The notes under the pieces: model-generated | What the model saw: the letters and a program-made list of their open reading frames with translations, nothing else | Database searches by the model: none | Told to the model about the DNA's origin: nothing | Assembly (NCBI RefSeq): GCF_009857475.1 | Contig: NZ_WWCJ01000030.1 | Coordinates: forward strand, 1 to 51,919 | Reading direction: 5' to 3' | From: Pseudoduganella guangdongensis | GTDB lineage: Bacteria; Pseudomonadota; Gammaproteobacteria; Burkholderiales; Burkholderiaceae_D | DNA: 51,919 bases | Position numbers and translations under genes: made by a program | Shown: in pieces, positions 1 through 8,894 of the stretch | How the letters are laid out: every line of letters starts with the position of its first letter | How positions within the stretch are numbered: position 1 is the first letter of the stretch

Positions 1-1256
1 TCGGCATCGGCAAAGCGTCCGATCGCGCGCGAGGCGGCCGGGCTGGCGGCAGCGGCGGCGGCGGCCGGCACGCTGGCCTTGGCCTGCGCATTGGCGGCAG
101 CCTTGTTCTTCACCTCCATCAGCTTTTCAAGGTCGTTGACGTTCTTTTCCAGCTCCTTCACGCGGGCGCTGGCGTCCGCCATCTGGCGATCCTTGGCGAT
201 CTTGTCTTCCACCGCGCCGGTCTTGCCCGGCTTGCTGGCGGCATCGCCGGCTTTGGACAGTTTCAGCTGGTCTTTCGACTCGGTGACGGCAGTTGGGCGC
301 TCCTGCACCTGGGCCGAGATCTTGCCGGTCTGGCTTTGCTGCGCTTCCGGCTCTTTGGCCGGGGTCGCGGCAGCGACCTGCCCCGCCAGCTTGGCGCGGT
401 AGGCGTTGAAGTCATTGGCATGCGCCACCACCACGCCGTGGGCTTCGCCCTGGCCGGTGCCCTTGACCGTGTTCGCATCCGGTACCGACAAGATGGTGCC
501 GGACTTCAGGCGGTTCATATTGTTGCCGGTGAAGGCGTCCGGATTGGCGCGGTACAGCGCCACCAGCATCATGTCCAGCGACACATCGGCCGGCTTCAGG
601 CGGCCGGCAATACGGCCCAGCGTATCGCCGCGCTTGACGGCGTAGCTGTCGGCAGCCGGGGCGTCCTGCACCGAGGCGCTCTCGCGCGGCGCAGTGCGCT
701 CGGCCTGGCGCGGGGCAACCGGCGCCGCGCTGGCGGCGGCGCTTGGCGCGGCGGCCGGCGCTGGTGCGGCCGGACGCTGGCTGCGCACATCCACCGGCGC
801 CGCCACTTGCGGCGCCTGCGCGGTGCGCAGGTCGGCCGGGTCGAGCAGGAAGGTGTATTCGCGCACCAGGCGGCCGTTGGTCCAGGTCAATTCCAGCAGC
901 ATGTCAACGAAAGGCTCATTGATTGCCTGGGTGGACGTGACGCGGATGAACTGGCGCGTGCCGCGCGCTTCAACTTCGAAGCGCAGGCTCAGCAGAGCGG
1001 GGTTGAAATCGATATTGGCGGCGCGGAACGCGTCCGGCGAGGCCAGCTTGGCCACCAGTTCGGACGCTTCTTCGGGAGTGACGGAGGTCAGTTCGATTTC
1101 GGCGCGCAGCGGCTGTCCCAGCGAGGAGAGCACTGTGAGCTTGCCAAGACCGGCTGCGTTGACGGAAATAGGTGCGAGTACAGCGCCGCTGAGCATGGCA
1201 GCGGTCAATGTTTTCAACGCGAACGAAGCGACCTTGGAAGGTTTTTTTACAGGCAT
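1..1256 (-). CDS. fimV: FimV family pilus/polar-hub protein, N-terminal part (C-terminus lies beyond the window)
   Basis: FimV is an inner-membrane, peptidoglycan-binding hub that helps type IV pilus assembly and polar organisation. The frame opens with MPVKKPSKVASFALKTL, followed by a signal-type hydrophobic stretch ending near VNAAGLGKL. The conserved FimV N-terminal domain follows (GLGKLTVLSSLGQPLRAEIEL, about residues 36-56, and the LLDPADLR stretch). An Ala/Pro-rich linker leads to a LysM domain around residues 203-260 (SYAVKRGDTLGRIAGRLKP). A charged coiled-coil segment lies near residues 350-390 (DARVKELEKNVNDLEKLM-like). The ATG at 1256 is the first start and gives an immediate signal sequence. 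The gene continues past position 1, so the C-terminal TPR/FimV domain cannot be seen. It lies downstream of asd, beyond a terminator, and is probably transcribed on its own. Confidence 0.9.
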   Translation of the reverse strand, partial: MPVKKPSKVASFALKTLTAAMLSGAVLAPISVNAAGLGKLTVLSSLGQPLRAEIELTSVTPEEASELVAKLASPDAFRAANIDFNPALLSLRFEVEARGTRQFIRVTSTQAINEPFVDMLLELTWTNGRLVREYTFLLDPADLRTAQAPQVAAPVDVRSQRPAAPAPAAAPSAAASAAPVAPRQAERTAPRESASVQDAPAADSYAVKRGDTLGRIAGRLKPADVSLDMMLVALYRANPDAFTGNNMNRLKSGTILSVPDANTVKGTGQGEAHGVVVAHANDFNAYRAKLAGQVAAATPAKEPEAQQSQTGKISAQVQERPTAVTESKDQLKLSKAGDAASKPGKTGAVEDKIAKDRQMADASARVKELEKNVNDLEKLMEVKNKAAANAQAKASVPAAAAAAASPAASRAIGRFADA

Positions 1257-1416
1257 AGTTGGGCGACGAAATTAGTTAACGTGGAAAAAAAGTTACTTTC
1301 CCAGAGGTCCTAACATAACATCGACAAATGATGCATGCAAGCATTACACCGCCTTTTCCCCTCTGTCGACCCCTATTCTGTTTCGTTCATGCCGAAAATA
1401 CTTTTTGATTCAAAGA

Positions 1417-1452
1417 AAAAAGCCGGAATTTCCTTTGAAATCCGGCTTTTAG
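1417..1452 (-). terminator. Rho-independent terminator of the leu-asd operon
   Basis: A ten-base stem (arms at 1418-1427 and 1441-1450, extended by TTTC/GAAA with one bulged base) is followed on the minus strand by a T-rich run. It lies 56 bases past the asd stop codon and before fimV, so it should end leuC-to-asd transcription. Confidence 0.8.
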
Positions 1453-1507
1453 AAAATACTTCTTAACTTGTTTATTAATCAGCAGGTATTAGCTGATGAA
1501 TAACAGT

Positions 1508-2635
1508 TTATTTATCCAGCACGATGCGCAGCATGCGGCGCAGCGGCTCGGCCGCGCCCCACAGCAGCTGGTCGCCGACGGTGAAGGCCGACAGGTACTC
1601 GCCGCCCATCGACATCTTGCGCACGCGGCCGACCGGGATCGACAGGCTGCCGGTGACAGCAGCCGGGGTCAGGTCTTTCACCGATGCTTCGCGCGTGTTC
1701 GGCACGAATTTCACCCACTCGTTGTCCTTGGCGATGATGTCGTTGACCTCGTCCAGCGGCACATCCTTGCGCAGCTTGATGGTCAGCGCCTGGCTGTGGC
1801 AGCGCATGGCGCCGATCCGCACGCACAGGCCGTCCACGTGGATCGCCTGCGCGCCGAAGCCCTCGCCGCGGCCCAGGATCTTGTTGGTCTCGGCGCCGCC
1901 CTTCCACTCTTCCTTCGACTGGCCGTTGCCCAGGTCCTTGTCGATCCACGGGATCAGGTTGCCGCCCAGCGGCACGCCGAACTGCTTGGTTTCTTCGGCC
2001 GACATGCCGTGCTGGGTGGCCAGCACCTGCTTGTCGATTTCCAGGATGGCCGAGGCCGGGTTGTCCAGCAGGTGCTTGACCGAGGCGTGGATGGTGCCGT
2101 ACTGGGTCAGCAGCTCGCGCATATGCTGCGCGCCGCCGCCGGAGGCCGCCTGGTAGGTCATGGAGGTCATCCACTCCACCAGGTCCTGCTTGAACAGGCC
2201 GCCCAGGCCCATCAGCATGCAGGACACGGTGCAGTTACCACCGATGAAATTCTTCACACCCTTGGACATGGCGTCCTTGATCACGTTCAGGTTGACCGGA
2301 TCGAGCACGATCACGGAATCCTGGTCCATGCGCAGGGTCGACGCCGCGTCGATCCAGTAGCCGTTCCAGCCGGCCGCGCGCAGCTTCGGGAACACTGCGG
2401 TGGTGTAGTCGCCGCCCTGGCAGGAGATGATGATCTCGCAGCGTTTCAGCTCGTCGATGTTGGTGGCGTCTTTCAGGGTCGTCTCATTCTTCGCCATCTT
2501 CGGAGCGGCGCCGCCGGTGTTCGAAGTGGAGAAAAATACCGGCTCGATATGGGCGAAATCGCCCTCTTCCTGCATGCGCTGCATCAGGACCGAACCCACC
2601 ATGCCGCGCCAACCAACCAGACCTACGAGTTTCAT
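1508..2635 (-). CDS. asd: Aspartate-semialdehyde dehydrogenase
   Basis: It reduces aspartyl-4-phosphate with NADPH to aspartate semialdehyde, the branch point to lysine/diaminopimelate, threonine and methionine, in the cytoplasm. The 375-residue protein has the Gram-negative Asd form. The N-terminal nucleotide-binding motif is VGWRGMVGSVL (residues 7-17). The catalytic Cys is C135 in GGNCTVSCM, and the acid/base His is H280 in RCHSQALTIKL. Length is normal for the family. It is the last gene of the leuC-ecn-leuD-leuB-asd run, 26 bases after leuB, and is followed by a terminator. The link of asd to the leu genes fits the usual betaproteobacterial arrangement. Confidence 0.97.
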   Translation of the reverse strand: MKLVGLVGWRGMVGSVLMQRMQEEGDFAHIEPVFFSTSNTGGAAPKMAKNETTLKDATNIDELKRCEIIISCQGGDYTTAVFPKLRAAGWNGYWIDAASTLRMDQDSVIVLDPVNLNVIKDAMSKGVKNFIGGNCTVSCMLMGLGGLFKQDLVEWMTSMTYQAASGGGAQHMRELLTQYGTIHASVKHLLDNPASAILEIDKQVLATQHGMSAEETKQFGVPLGGNLIPWIDKDLGNGQSKEEWKGGAETNKILGRGEGFGAQAIHVDGLCVRIGAMRCHSQALTIKLRKDVPLDEVNDIIAKDNEWVKFVPNTREASVKDLTPAAVTGSLSIPVGRVRKMSMGGEYLSAFTVGDQLLWGAAEPLRRMLRIVLDK

Positions 2636-2661
2636 TTTGCTTTCCTTTGGGTGTGAAATCT

Positions 2662-3732
2662 TTATGCGAGGGCGCGCACCACGGCGTCGCCCATCTCCTC
2701 GGTGCCGACCTTGGTCGTACCGTCTTCGTAAATATCGGGCGTGCGCAAGCCCTGCGCCAGCACCTTCTTCACGGCGTTTTCGATACGGTCGGCCTGCTCC
2801 GCGCGGTTCAGCGAATAGCGCAGCATCATGGCGGCCGACAGGATCGTGGCCAACGGGTTGGCAATGCCCTTGCCCGCGATGTCAGGCGCCGAGCCATGCG
2901 ACGGTTCGTACAGGCCCTTGTTGTTGGCGTCCAGCGAAGCCGACGGCAGCATGCCGATCGAACCGGTCAGCATGGCGGCCGCGTCGGACAGGATGTCGCC
3001 GAACATATTGCCGGTGACGATCACGTCGAATTTCTTCGGCGCGCGCACCAGTTGCATCGCCGCGTTGTCCACGTACATATGGTCCAGCGCCACGTCCGGG
3101 TATTCCTGGTGCACATCGGTCACGATGTCCTTCCAGAACTGGAAGGTCTCCAGCACATTGGCCTTGTCGACCGAGGTCAGGCGCTTGCCGCGCTTTTGCG
3201 CCGCCTGGAATGCCACGTGGGCGATGCGGCGGATCTCGCCTTCCGCATAGCGCATGGTGTCGAAGCCTTCGCGCTGGCCTTTGAACGGGCCGTCCGGGCA
3301 TTCGCGCACGCCGCGCGGCTGGCCGAAGTAAATGTCGCCGGTCAGTTCGCGCACGATCAGAATATCCAGGCCCGACACAACTTCCGGCTTCAGCGTGGAA
3401 GCGCCCGCCAGCTCAGGGTAGAGGATGGCCGGACGCAGGTTGCCGAACAGGCCCAGGTTCTTGCGCAGGCCAAGGATGGCCTGCTCCGGACGCAGCGGCC
3501 GCTCCAGGGTGTCGTACTTCCAGTCGCCCACGGCGCCGAACAGCACGGCGTCGGCCGCCTTGGCCAGCGCCAGGGTCTCTTCCGGCAGCGGATGGCCCTT
3601 GGCTTCATAGCCGGCGCCGCCCACGGGCGCGCTTTCCATTTCAAATTTTTCGTCCAGCGCGTTCAGCACTTTCACGGCCTGGCTGACGATCTCCGGGCCG
3701 ATGCCGTCGCCCGGCAGGATTGCAATTTTCAT
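2662..3732 (-). CDS. leuB: 3-isopropylmalate dehydrogenase
   Basis: LeuB oxidises and decarboxylates (2R,3S)-3-isopropylmalate with NAD+ to 2-oxoisocaproate, the third step of leucine synthesis. The 356-residue protein begins MKIAILPGDGIGPEIV, the family start. It carries the metal and substrate segment VTGNMFGDILSDAAAML and the NAD-site segment HGSAPDIAGKGIANP. Length matches the family (about 350-365). It lies 21 bases after leuD and 26 before asd on the same strand, within the leucine operon. Confidence 0.97.
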   Translation of the reverse strand: MKIAILPGDGIGPEIVSQAVKVLNALDEKFEMESAPVGGAGYEAKGHPLPEETLALAKAADAVLFGAVGDWKYDTLERPLRPEQAILGLRKNLGLFGNLRPAILYPELAGASTLKPEVVSGLDILIVRELTGDIYFGQPRGVRECPDGPFKGQREGFDTMRYAEGEIRRIAHVAFQAAQKRGKRLTSVDKANVLETFQFWKDIVTDVHQEYPDVALDHMYVDNAAMQLVRAPKKFDVIVTGNMFGDILSDAAAMLTGSIGMLPSASLDANNKGLYEPSHGSAPDIAGKGIANPLATILSAAMMLRYSLNRAEQADRIENAVKKVLAQGLRTPDIYEDGTTKVGTEEMGDAVVRALA

Positions 3733-3753
3733 TATTCAGGTCTGTCTGTTCAA

Positions 3754-4401
3754 TTAGATAACGTTGGCCAGCCAGGGTTGGTTGACCAGGCGGCGCTCTT
3801 CGAAGGCGCGAATTTCATCGGCATGGCGCAAGGTCAGGCCGATATCGTCCAGGCCGTTCATCAGGCAGTACTTGCGGAAGCCGTCGATTTCGAACGGGTA
3901 GGAGACGGCGCCATTGCTGGTGCTGACGCGCTGCTGCTCAAGGTCCACCACCAGGCGGTAACCCGGGAAGGCCTTGACTTCATTGAACAGATGATCGATC
4001 TGCGCTTCGCTGAGGACGACCGGCAGCAGGCCGTTCTTGAAGCAGTTGTTGAAGAAGATGTCCGCAAAGCTGGGCGCCAGGATGGCGCGGAAGCCGTATT
4101 GGTCGAGCGCCCATGGCGCGTGCTCGCGCGAGGAGCCGCAACCAAAGTTCTTGCGGGTCAGGAGGATGGAGGCGCCCTGGTAGCGCGCCTGGTTCAGCAC
4201 GAAGTCCGGATTGAGCGGACGCTGGCTGTTGTCCATGCCCGGTTCGCCGTGGTCCAGGTAGCGCCACTCGTCGAACAGGTTGGGACCGAAGCCGGTGCGA
4301 TGGATCGACTTCAGGAATTGTTTCGGGATGATCGCGTCGGTATCGACGTTGGCGCGGTCGAGGGGAGCTACTAAACCTTCATAGACGGTAAATTTTTCCA
4401 T
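3754..4401 (-). CDS. leuD: 3-isopropylmalate dehydratase small subunit
   Basis: LeuD pairs with LeuC to isomerise 2- to 3-isopropylmalate; it supplies the swivelling substrate-recognition domain. The protein has 215 residues. It contains NVDTDAIIPKQFLK near the start and the hallmark loop KNFGCGSSREHAPWAL. I chose the ATG at 4401 (MEKFTVYEGLV) because it follows a purine-rich GCAGAGAA and matches the family N-terminus; a TTG four codons earlier is less likely. The gene lies 57 bases after the entericidin gene, separated by it from its partner leuC. Confidence 0.97.
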   Translation of the reverse strand: MEKFTVYEGLVAPLDRANVDTDAIIPKQFLKSIHRTGFGPNLFDEWRYLDHGEPGMDNSQRPLNPDFVLNQARYQGASILLTRKNFGCGSSREHAPWALDQYGFRAILAPSFADIFFNNCFKNGLLPVVLSEAQIDHLFNEVKAFPGYRLVVDLEQQRVSTSNGAVSYPFEIDGFRKYCLMNGLDDIGLTLRHADEIRAFEERRLVNQPWLANVI

Positions 4402-4458
4402 GATTCTCTGCAATGGCGACGGCCGGCCCGCACAGTATGCGAACCCGCCGTCCAGCTT

Positions 4459-4578
4459 TTATTTGCCGGCGCTTTCGACTACTTGCCCGGCCCGTTGGAC
4501 GTCCTTGCCGATGCCTGCAATGGTATTGCAGCCGGTCAGGATCATGGCGGAGATAGCGATAGCGAATAGTTTTTTCAT
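4459..4578 (-). CDS. Entericidin A/B-type small lipoprotein
   Basis: This is a 39-residue frame, easily missed because of its size. It reads MKKLFAIAISAMILTGC, a lipoprotein signal with lipobox ILTGC, followed by a short tail with NTIAGIGKDVQRAGQVVE. The GIGKDVQRAG segment is the entericidin signature. Family members are tiny, cell-envelope-anchored amphipathic lipoproteins linked in enterics to stress and lysis control; the function in betaproteobacteria is not established. It lies 24 bases after the leuC stop and 57 before leuD, so it should be co-transcribed with leucine genes. A weak AAGAG precedes the ATG. Confidence 0.88.
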   Translation of the reverse strand: MKKLFAIAISAMILTGCNTIAGIGKDVQRAGQVVESAGK

Positions 4579-4602
4579 GATTTGGACTCTTACTAGTTAT
4601 AG

Positions 4603-6003
4603 TTAGCGGATGGATCGGACATCCACGAAATGGCCGGCGATACCGGCAGCCGCCGCCATGGCGGGAGACACCAGGTGGGTGCGTCCGCCCTGGCCTTGAC
4701 GGCCTTCAAAATTGCGGTTGGAGGTGGAGGCGCAGCGCTCGCCCGGGTCCAGCCGGTCGGCGTTCATGGCCAGGCACATCGAGCAGCCCGGTTCGCGCCA
4801 TTCAAAGCCGGCGGCCTTGAAGATCGCATCCAGGCCCTCGCGCTCGGCCTGCTCTTTCACCAGGCCGGAACCCGGCACCACCAGCGCCAGCTTCACGTTC
4901 GAAGCGCGCTGCTTGCCGCGCACCACGGCGGCGGCGGCGCGCAAATCCTCGATGCGCGAGTTGGTGCAGGAGCCGATGAAGACCTTGTCGATGCGGATGT
5001 CTTCGATGCGGGTGTTCGGGGTCAGGTTCATGTACACCAGGGCTTTTTCCATGGCGTCGCGCTTGACCGGGTCTTTTTCCTGGTCCGGGTCCGGCACACG
5101 GCCGTCGATCGAGGTGACCTGCTCGGGCGAGGTGCCCCAGGTCACTTGCGGCTGGATTTGCGCCGCGTCCAACGTGACCACGAAGTCGAACTTCGCGCCC
5201 GGGTCGGAATGCAGGGTGCGCCAGTAGGCCACCGCCTGCTCCCACTGCGGGCCCACCGGCGAGAACGGGCGGCCTTTGACGTAGTTGATGGTGGTGTCGT
5301 CCACCGCCACCATGCCGGCGCGCGCGCCCGCCTCGATCGCCATATTGCAGACGGTCATGCGGCCTTCCATCGACAGCGAACGGATGGCCGAGCCGGCGAA
5401 TTCGATCGCATAGCCGGTGCCGCCCGCGGTGCCGATCTTGCCGATAATGGCCAGCACGATGTCCTTGGCGGTCACGCCGGCCGGCAGCACGCCATCCACC
5501 TGCACCAGCATGGCTTTGGATTTCTTGGCCAGCAGGGTCTGGGTCGCCAGCACGTGCTCCACTTCCGAGGTGCCGATGCCGTGCGCCAGTGCGCCGAAGG
5601 CGCCGTGGGTCGAGGTGTGCGAGTCGCCGCACACCACGGTCATGCCCGGCAGGGTCGCGCCCTGCTCCGGCCCGATCACGTGCACGATGCCCTGGCGCTT
5701 GTCGTTCATATTGAAGTAGGTCATGCCGACCGACTTGGTGTTCTTGTCCAGCGTTTCCACCTGCAGGCGCGAGACCGGGTCTTCGATGCCGTGTGAGCGA
5801 TCGGTGGTCGGCACGTTGTGGTCCGCCACCGCCAGGTTGGCCGACAGGCGCCAAGGGGCGCGGCCGGCGTCGCGCAGGCCGTCGAAGGCCTGCGGGCTGG
5901 TCACTTCGTGCACCAGGTGGCGGTCGATGTACAGGAGGGCGGTGCCGTCTTCCTCGGTGCGTACTACGTGGGATTCCCAGAGTTTGTCGTAAAGCGTTTT
6001 CAT
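4603..6003 (-). CDS. leuC: 3-isopropylmalate dehydratase large subunit
   Basis: LeuC is the [4Fe-4S] aconitase-family subunit of isopropylmalate isomerase (leucine pathway, cytoplasm). The protein has 466 residues, the usual length. The N-terminus is MKTLYDKLWESHVV, with CGDSHTSTHGAFGALAHG typical of aconitase-type enzymes. The cluster-ligand Cys are in VFIGSCTNSRIEDLR and in WREPGCSMCLAMN. The ATG at 6003 matches the family start, although the frame stays open further upstream. It is the first gene of the leuC-ecn-leuD-leuB-asd operon. Confidence 0.97.
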   Translation of the reverse strand: MKTLYDKLWESHVVRTEEDGTALLYIDRHLVHEVTSPQAFDGLRDAGRAPWRLSANLAVADHNVPTTDRSHGIEDPVSRLQVETLDKNTKSVGMTYFNMNDKRQGIVHVIGPEQGATLPGMTVVCGDSHTSTHGAFGALAHGIGTSEVEHVLATQTLLAKKSKAMLVQVDGVLPAGVTAKDIVLAIIGKIGTAGGTGYAIEFAGSAIRSLSMEGRMTVCNMAIEAGARAGMVAVDDTTINYVKGRPFSPVGPQWEQAVAYWRTLHSDPGAKFDFVVTLDAAQIQPQVTWGTSPEQVTSIDGRVPDPDQEKDPVKRDAMEKALVYMNLTPNTRIEDIRIDKVFIGSCTNSRIEDLRAAAAVVRGKQRASNVKLALVVPGSGLVKEQAEREGLDAIFKAAGFEWREPGCSMCLAMNADRLDPGERCASTSNRNFEGRQGQGGRTHLVSPAMAAAAGIAGHFVDVRSIR

Positions 6004-6031
6004 GATGCTGCCTGATAAGGTGATCCGATTG

Positions 6032-6037
6032 ATTATG
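6032..6037 (-). promoter_or_regulatory. Probable -10 element of the leuC operon promoter
   Basis: On the minus strand this reads CATAAT, one base from consensus, about 29 bases upstream of the leuC start. No good -35 lies 16-18 bases further up (CTATTG at 17), so the promoter may be weak or need an activator such as a LysR or Lrp protein. No leader-peptide leucine run was seen. Confidence 0.4.
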
Positions 6038-6118
6038 CCATATTTTGTGCAATGCAATAGCAAGCCGGTTTTTCGCCTTATGAGCAATCCAACTTAACAA
6101 ATGCGATACAGCGCCAAA

Positions 6119-6158
6119 TAAAAAAAGCCTGCAGCCCCTTTTTGGGAGGCTGCAGGCT
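6119..6158 (-). terminator. Rho-independent terminator after cheA
   Basis: A perfect eleven-base stem (arms 6126-6136 and 6148-6158) is followed on the minus strand by seven T residues. It starts about 30 bases past the cheA stop and separates the cheZ-cheA transcript from the leu operon. Confidence 0.85.
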
Positions 6159-6186
6159 CGTGGTCTAACTTTTTGCTATGGTGGCT

Positions 6187-8064
6187 TTAGGCCGCCATGC
6201 GTACACTTCCCCTGCAACCGTCCATCAGGAACGATAGGCCAACTACTAGGACCAGGTCGCCCTCTGCCGAACGCGCGGTACCGGTAATGCCGTCCACCGA
6301 CAGCGCGGTCATTGGCTTGATCACCAGGTCGGCGGTACCGTCCACGGCGGCCACGGCCAGGATGTAAGGTTGCGGCGAATTCACCACGATGCCCACGCGC
6401 TCCGAGCATGGCTCGTAGCCCAGCGCATCGGCCAGCGAACGCACCGGCAATGGACGGCCCTGGTCCTTCAGGACTGGGGCGCCGCCCACTTCCATGAACA
6501 CTTCCGGCAGCTCGACCACGCGCTCGACCACCGCCATCGGCAGCGCCAACAGCGCGCCGGAGGTGGACACCAGCATGGTCGGCACGATCGACAGCTCGAT
6601 CGGCAGGCGGATGGCGAACTTGGTGCCCTTGCCCAGGGCCGACTCGATGTGGATCGCGCCGCGGTTCTTCTCCACGGCGGTCTTCACCACGTCCATGCCG
6701 ACGCCGCGGCCGGACACGGAGGACGCCACTTCCTTGGTCGAGAAGCCCGGCAGGAACACCAGCTGGTAGCACTCGTCGTCGGTCAGGTTGGCGGTCGGCG
6801 AGATCAGGCCTTTTTCGCCCGCCTTGCGCTTCAGCGCCGCCGGGTCCATGCCCTTGCCGTCGTCCTGCAGCACGATCATGACGGAGTTGGCCTCCTGCCA
6901 TGCTTTCAGGGAGATGTAGGCTTTCGGCGGCTTGCCGATGGCCATGCGCGCCTCCGGCCCTTCCACGCCGTGGTCCAGCGCATTGCGCAGCATGTGCACC
7001 AGCGGGTCGTACAGGCTGTCCACCACCACGCGGTCGACTTCGGTCTCCGCGCCCTCGATGGTCAGCTCGACTTCCTTGCCCAGGTCTTTCGCCAGCTCGC
7101 GCACCAGGCGCGGGAACTTCTGGAACAGGCGCCCGACCGGCTGCATGCGGGTCGCCAGGGTGGCGCGTTGCAGCTCGGTGGAGTAGCGCGAGGCGCGCTC
7201 CAGGGTTTCGGTCAGGGCCGACATCAGCGACGCGGCCTGGCCTTCGAATTTGAACTGCTGCAGGCGTTCCAGCAGCACGGCGGCCTGGTTGGCAGCCTGC
7301 ACCGATTCGCCCGCCACTTCCAGCAGCGCGTCCAGCTTGACGGCGTCGATACGGATCGACTCTTCCTTCGCCGGCGCGGCGCTCGGCTTGGCTTCGCCAG
7401 CCGGGCGCTCGCGCGCTTCCGGCGCCGGGGCGGCAGCGGCGGGCGCGGCGCCGACGGCAGCTTGCGCGGCGGCGATGCCTTCGGCCCGCAGGTCGCTGGC
7501 AGCAGCGGCCGGGGCCACATAGGTGCCGGGCGGCACCACCGCCTGGTACATGCCTTCCCAGTCCAGGCCATCGGCCGATGGCGCGGCGGCCGGTGCGGCG
7601 GCCGGCGCAGCAGGCGCGGCCGCGGCAGCGGGCGCGGCAACCGGTGCCGGCGCCTTGGCGGCCGGCTTGCTGGAGGTCGCCTTGCCTTCGATGGCTTCTT
7701 TCAGGATCGCTTCCAGGTCGGCCGGCATCGGCGCCAGCGCGTCCGGCGCGGTGCCGTTATTCAGGTCGGTCAGCTGGTCGGCCACGAAGCCCGACGCCTG
7801 CAGCGCCGCCTCGATCGACAGCGGCGTGACCGGCGCGGCGCCGGTGCGCAGCGCGTCGAACAAGTTCTCGGTCAGGTGGCAGGCCGAGACCAGCGCCCCC
7901 AGGTTCATGAAGCCCGCGCCACCCTTGATGGTGTGGAACGAGCGGAAAACCGCATTCAGTGTTTCCTTGTTGTCGGGATCACGTTCGAGGCGCAGCAGGT
8001 GCTCTTCGACGTTGACGGCCAAATCCATGGCCTCGACAACGAACTCCTTGAGCATATCGTCCAT
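6187..8064 (-). CDS. cheA: CheA-type chemotaxis histidine kinase (no recognisable P2 domain)
   Basis: This is a cytoplasmic histidine kinase of the chemosensory class, 625 residues. The order is: Hpt domain (about 1-105, phospho-acceptor H44 in RSFHTIKGGAGF); a long Ala/Pro-rich linker (about 130-235) where the CheY-docking P2 domain would normally lie; a dimerisation helix pair (about 240-310); an HATPase domain with N box HMLRNALDHG (357-366), G1 DDGKGMD (401-407) and SGRGVGMDVV (451-460); and a CheW-like P5 domain (about 490-625). Its ATG shares one base with the cheZ stop (TAATG), so the two are translationally coupled. No cheY, cheW, cheR or cheB is adjacent. The receptor at 33137-35161 could be a partner, but nothing here links them. 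Confidence 0.93.
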   Translation of the reverse strand: MDDMLKEFVVEAMDLAVNVEEHLLRLERDPDNKETLNAVFRSFHTIKGGAGFMNLGALVSACHLTENLFDALRTGAAPVTPLSIEAALQASGFVADQLTDLNNGTAPDALAPMPADLEAILKEAIEGKATSSKPAAKAPAPVAAPAAAAAPAAPAAAPAAAPSADGLDWEGMYQAVVPPGTYVAPAAAASDLRAEGIAAAQAAVGAAPAAAAPAPEARERPAGEAKPSAAPAKEESIRIDAVKLDALLEVAGESVQAANQAAVLLERLQQFKFEGQAASLMSALTETLERASRYSTELQRATLATRMQPVGRLFQKFPRLVRELAKDLGKEVELTIEGAETEVDRVVVDSLYDPLVHMLRNALDHGVEGPEARMAIGKPPKAYISLKAWQEANSVMIVLQDDGKGMDPAALKRKAGEKGLISPTANLTDDECYQLVFLPGFSTKEVASSVSGRGVGMDVVKTAVEKNRGAIHIESALGKGTKFAIRLPIELSIVPTMLVSTSGALLALPMAVVERVVELPEVFMEVGGAPVLKDQGRPLPVRSLADALGYEPCSERVGIVVNSPQPYILAVAAVDGTADLVIKPMTALSVDGITGTARSAEGDLVLVVGLSFLMDGCRGSVRMAA

Positions 8065-8894
8065 TAGAACCCCAGGTCGGCAAGCAGGTCATCGACGCTG
8101 TCCTGATTCAGGGCTTCCGACGGCACGGAAGGACCCGACATCAGCGACACCTCTTTCTGTGCGATTTTCTCGCGCACATCGGCCGGGGCATTGTCTTTCA
8201 ACAGCTGCGCCAGCTCGGTTTCGACCTTCTTGGTAATGGCCACGACTTTCTTGATCAGCTGGCCGGTAATGTCCTGGAAGTCCTGCGCCATCATGATTTC
8301 CAGCAGGCGGGCTTTTTCCGCCTCGGTAGCTTCCGACACCTTGGCGGCGAAGGCGCGCGAATCGCCAGCCAGGGCTTTGAATTCTTCGATGCTGAGCTTG
8401 CCTTCGAACAGGGCCGTCCAGCGCTCTTCCATTTCCTTCGACTGCTTGGACAGCACTTCCTGCGCCGGCATGCCGTCGTCCAGGGTGTTCAGCACCTTGT
8501 TGGCGGCCTGTTCGGTCAGCGAGGCGACGTATTCGAGGCGGTCCTGCGCGTCCACGATCTGGGTCGACGCTTCCGTCAAAGCCTTGTCGTAGCCCAGTTC
8601 GCGCAGCGAGTCGTGCAGCAGGCGCACAATCCCGCCCAGGCGCTCGAACATGCCGTGCTGGTCGCCTTCGGCATGCTCGCCGGCCTCGGCCGGGGGCGCC
8701 TCGGTGGCCGGCGCGGCGGCGGCCGGGACCGGGGCCTTGTTGGCGGCGGCTACCTCGTTGAACAGGTCTTCCAACTCGTCGGTATCGTTGGTGTCGGGAG
8801 CTGCTGCCGGGGCAGCGGCGGGTGCAGGCGCACTGGCCCGTTGCGCGGATACTTCCTCAAATAATGCGTCGAAATCATCAGCGGCGTCGGTCAT
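8064..8894 (-). CDS. cheZ: CheZ-type CheY-P phosphatase
   Basis: CheZ speeds dephosphorylation of CheY-P. The ATG at 8894 gives 276 residues; upstream in-frame sequence looks non-coding. The N-terminal 70 residues are acidic and Ala/Pro-rich. A long helical hairpin then carries the active-site motif QDFQDITGQLIKK; by family alignment D208 and Q212 correspond to the catalytic Asp/Gln pair. The C-terminal tail SVDDLLADLGF matches the CheY-binding amphipathic peptide of CheZ. It is first in a two-gene operon with cheA, which is unusual because the phosphatase normally lies next to cheY. Confidence 0.92.
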   Translation of the reverse strand: MTDAADDFDALFEEVSAQRASAPAPAAAPAAAPDTNDTDELEDLFNEVAAANKAPVPAAAAPATEAPPAEAGEHAEGDQHGMFERLGGIVRLLHDSLRELGYDKALTEASTQIVDAQDRLEYVASLTEQAANKVLNTLDDGMPAQEVLSKQSKEMEERWTALFEGKLSIEEFKALAGDSRAFAAKVSEATEAEKARLLEIMMAQDFQDITGQLIKKVVAITKKVETELAQLLKDNAPADVREKIAQKEVSLMSGPSVPSEALNQDSVDDLLADLGF

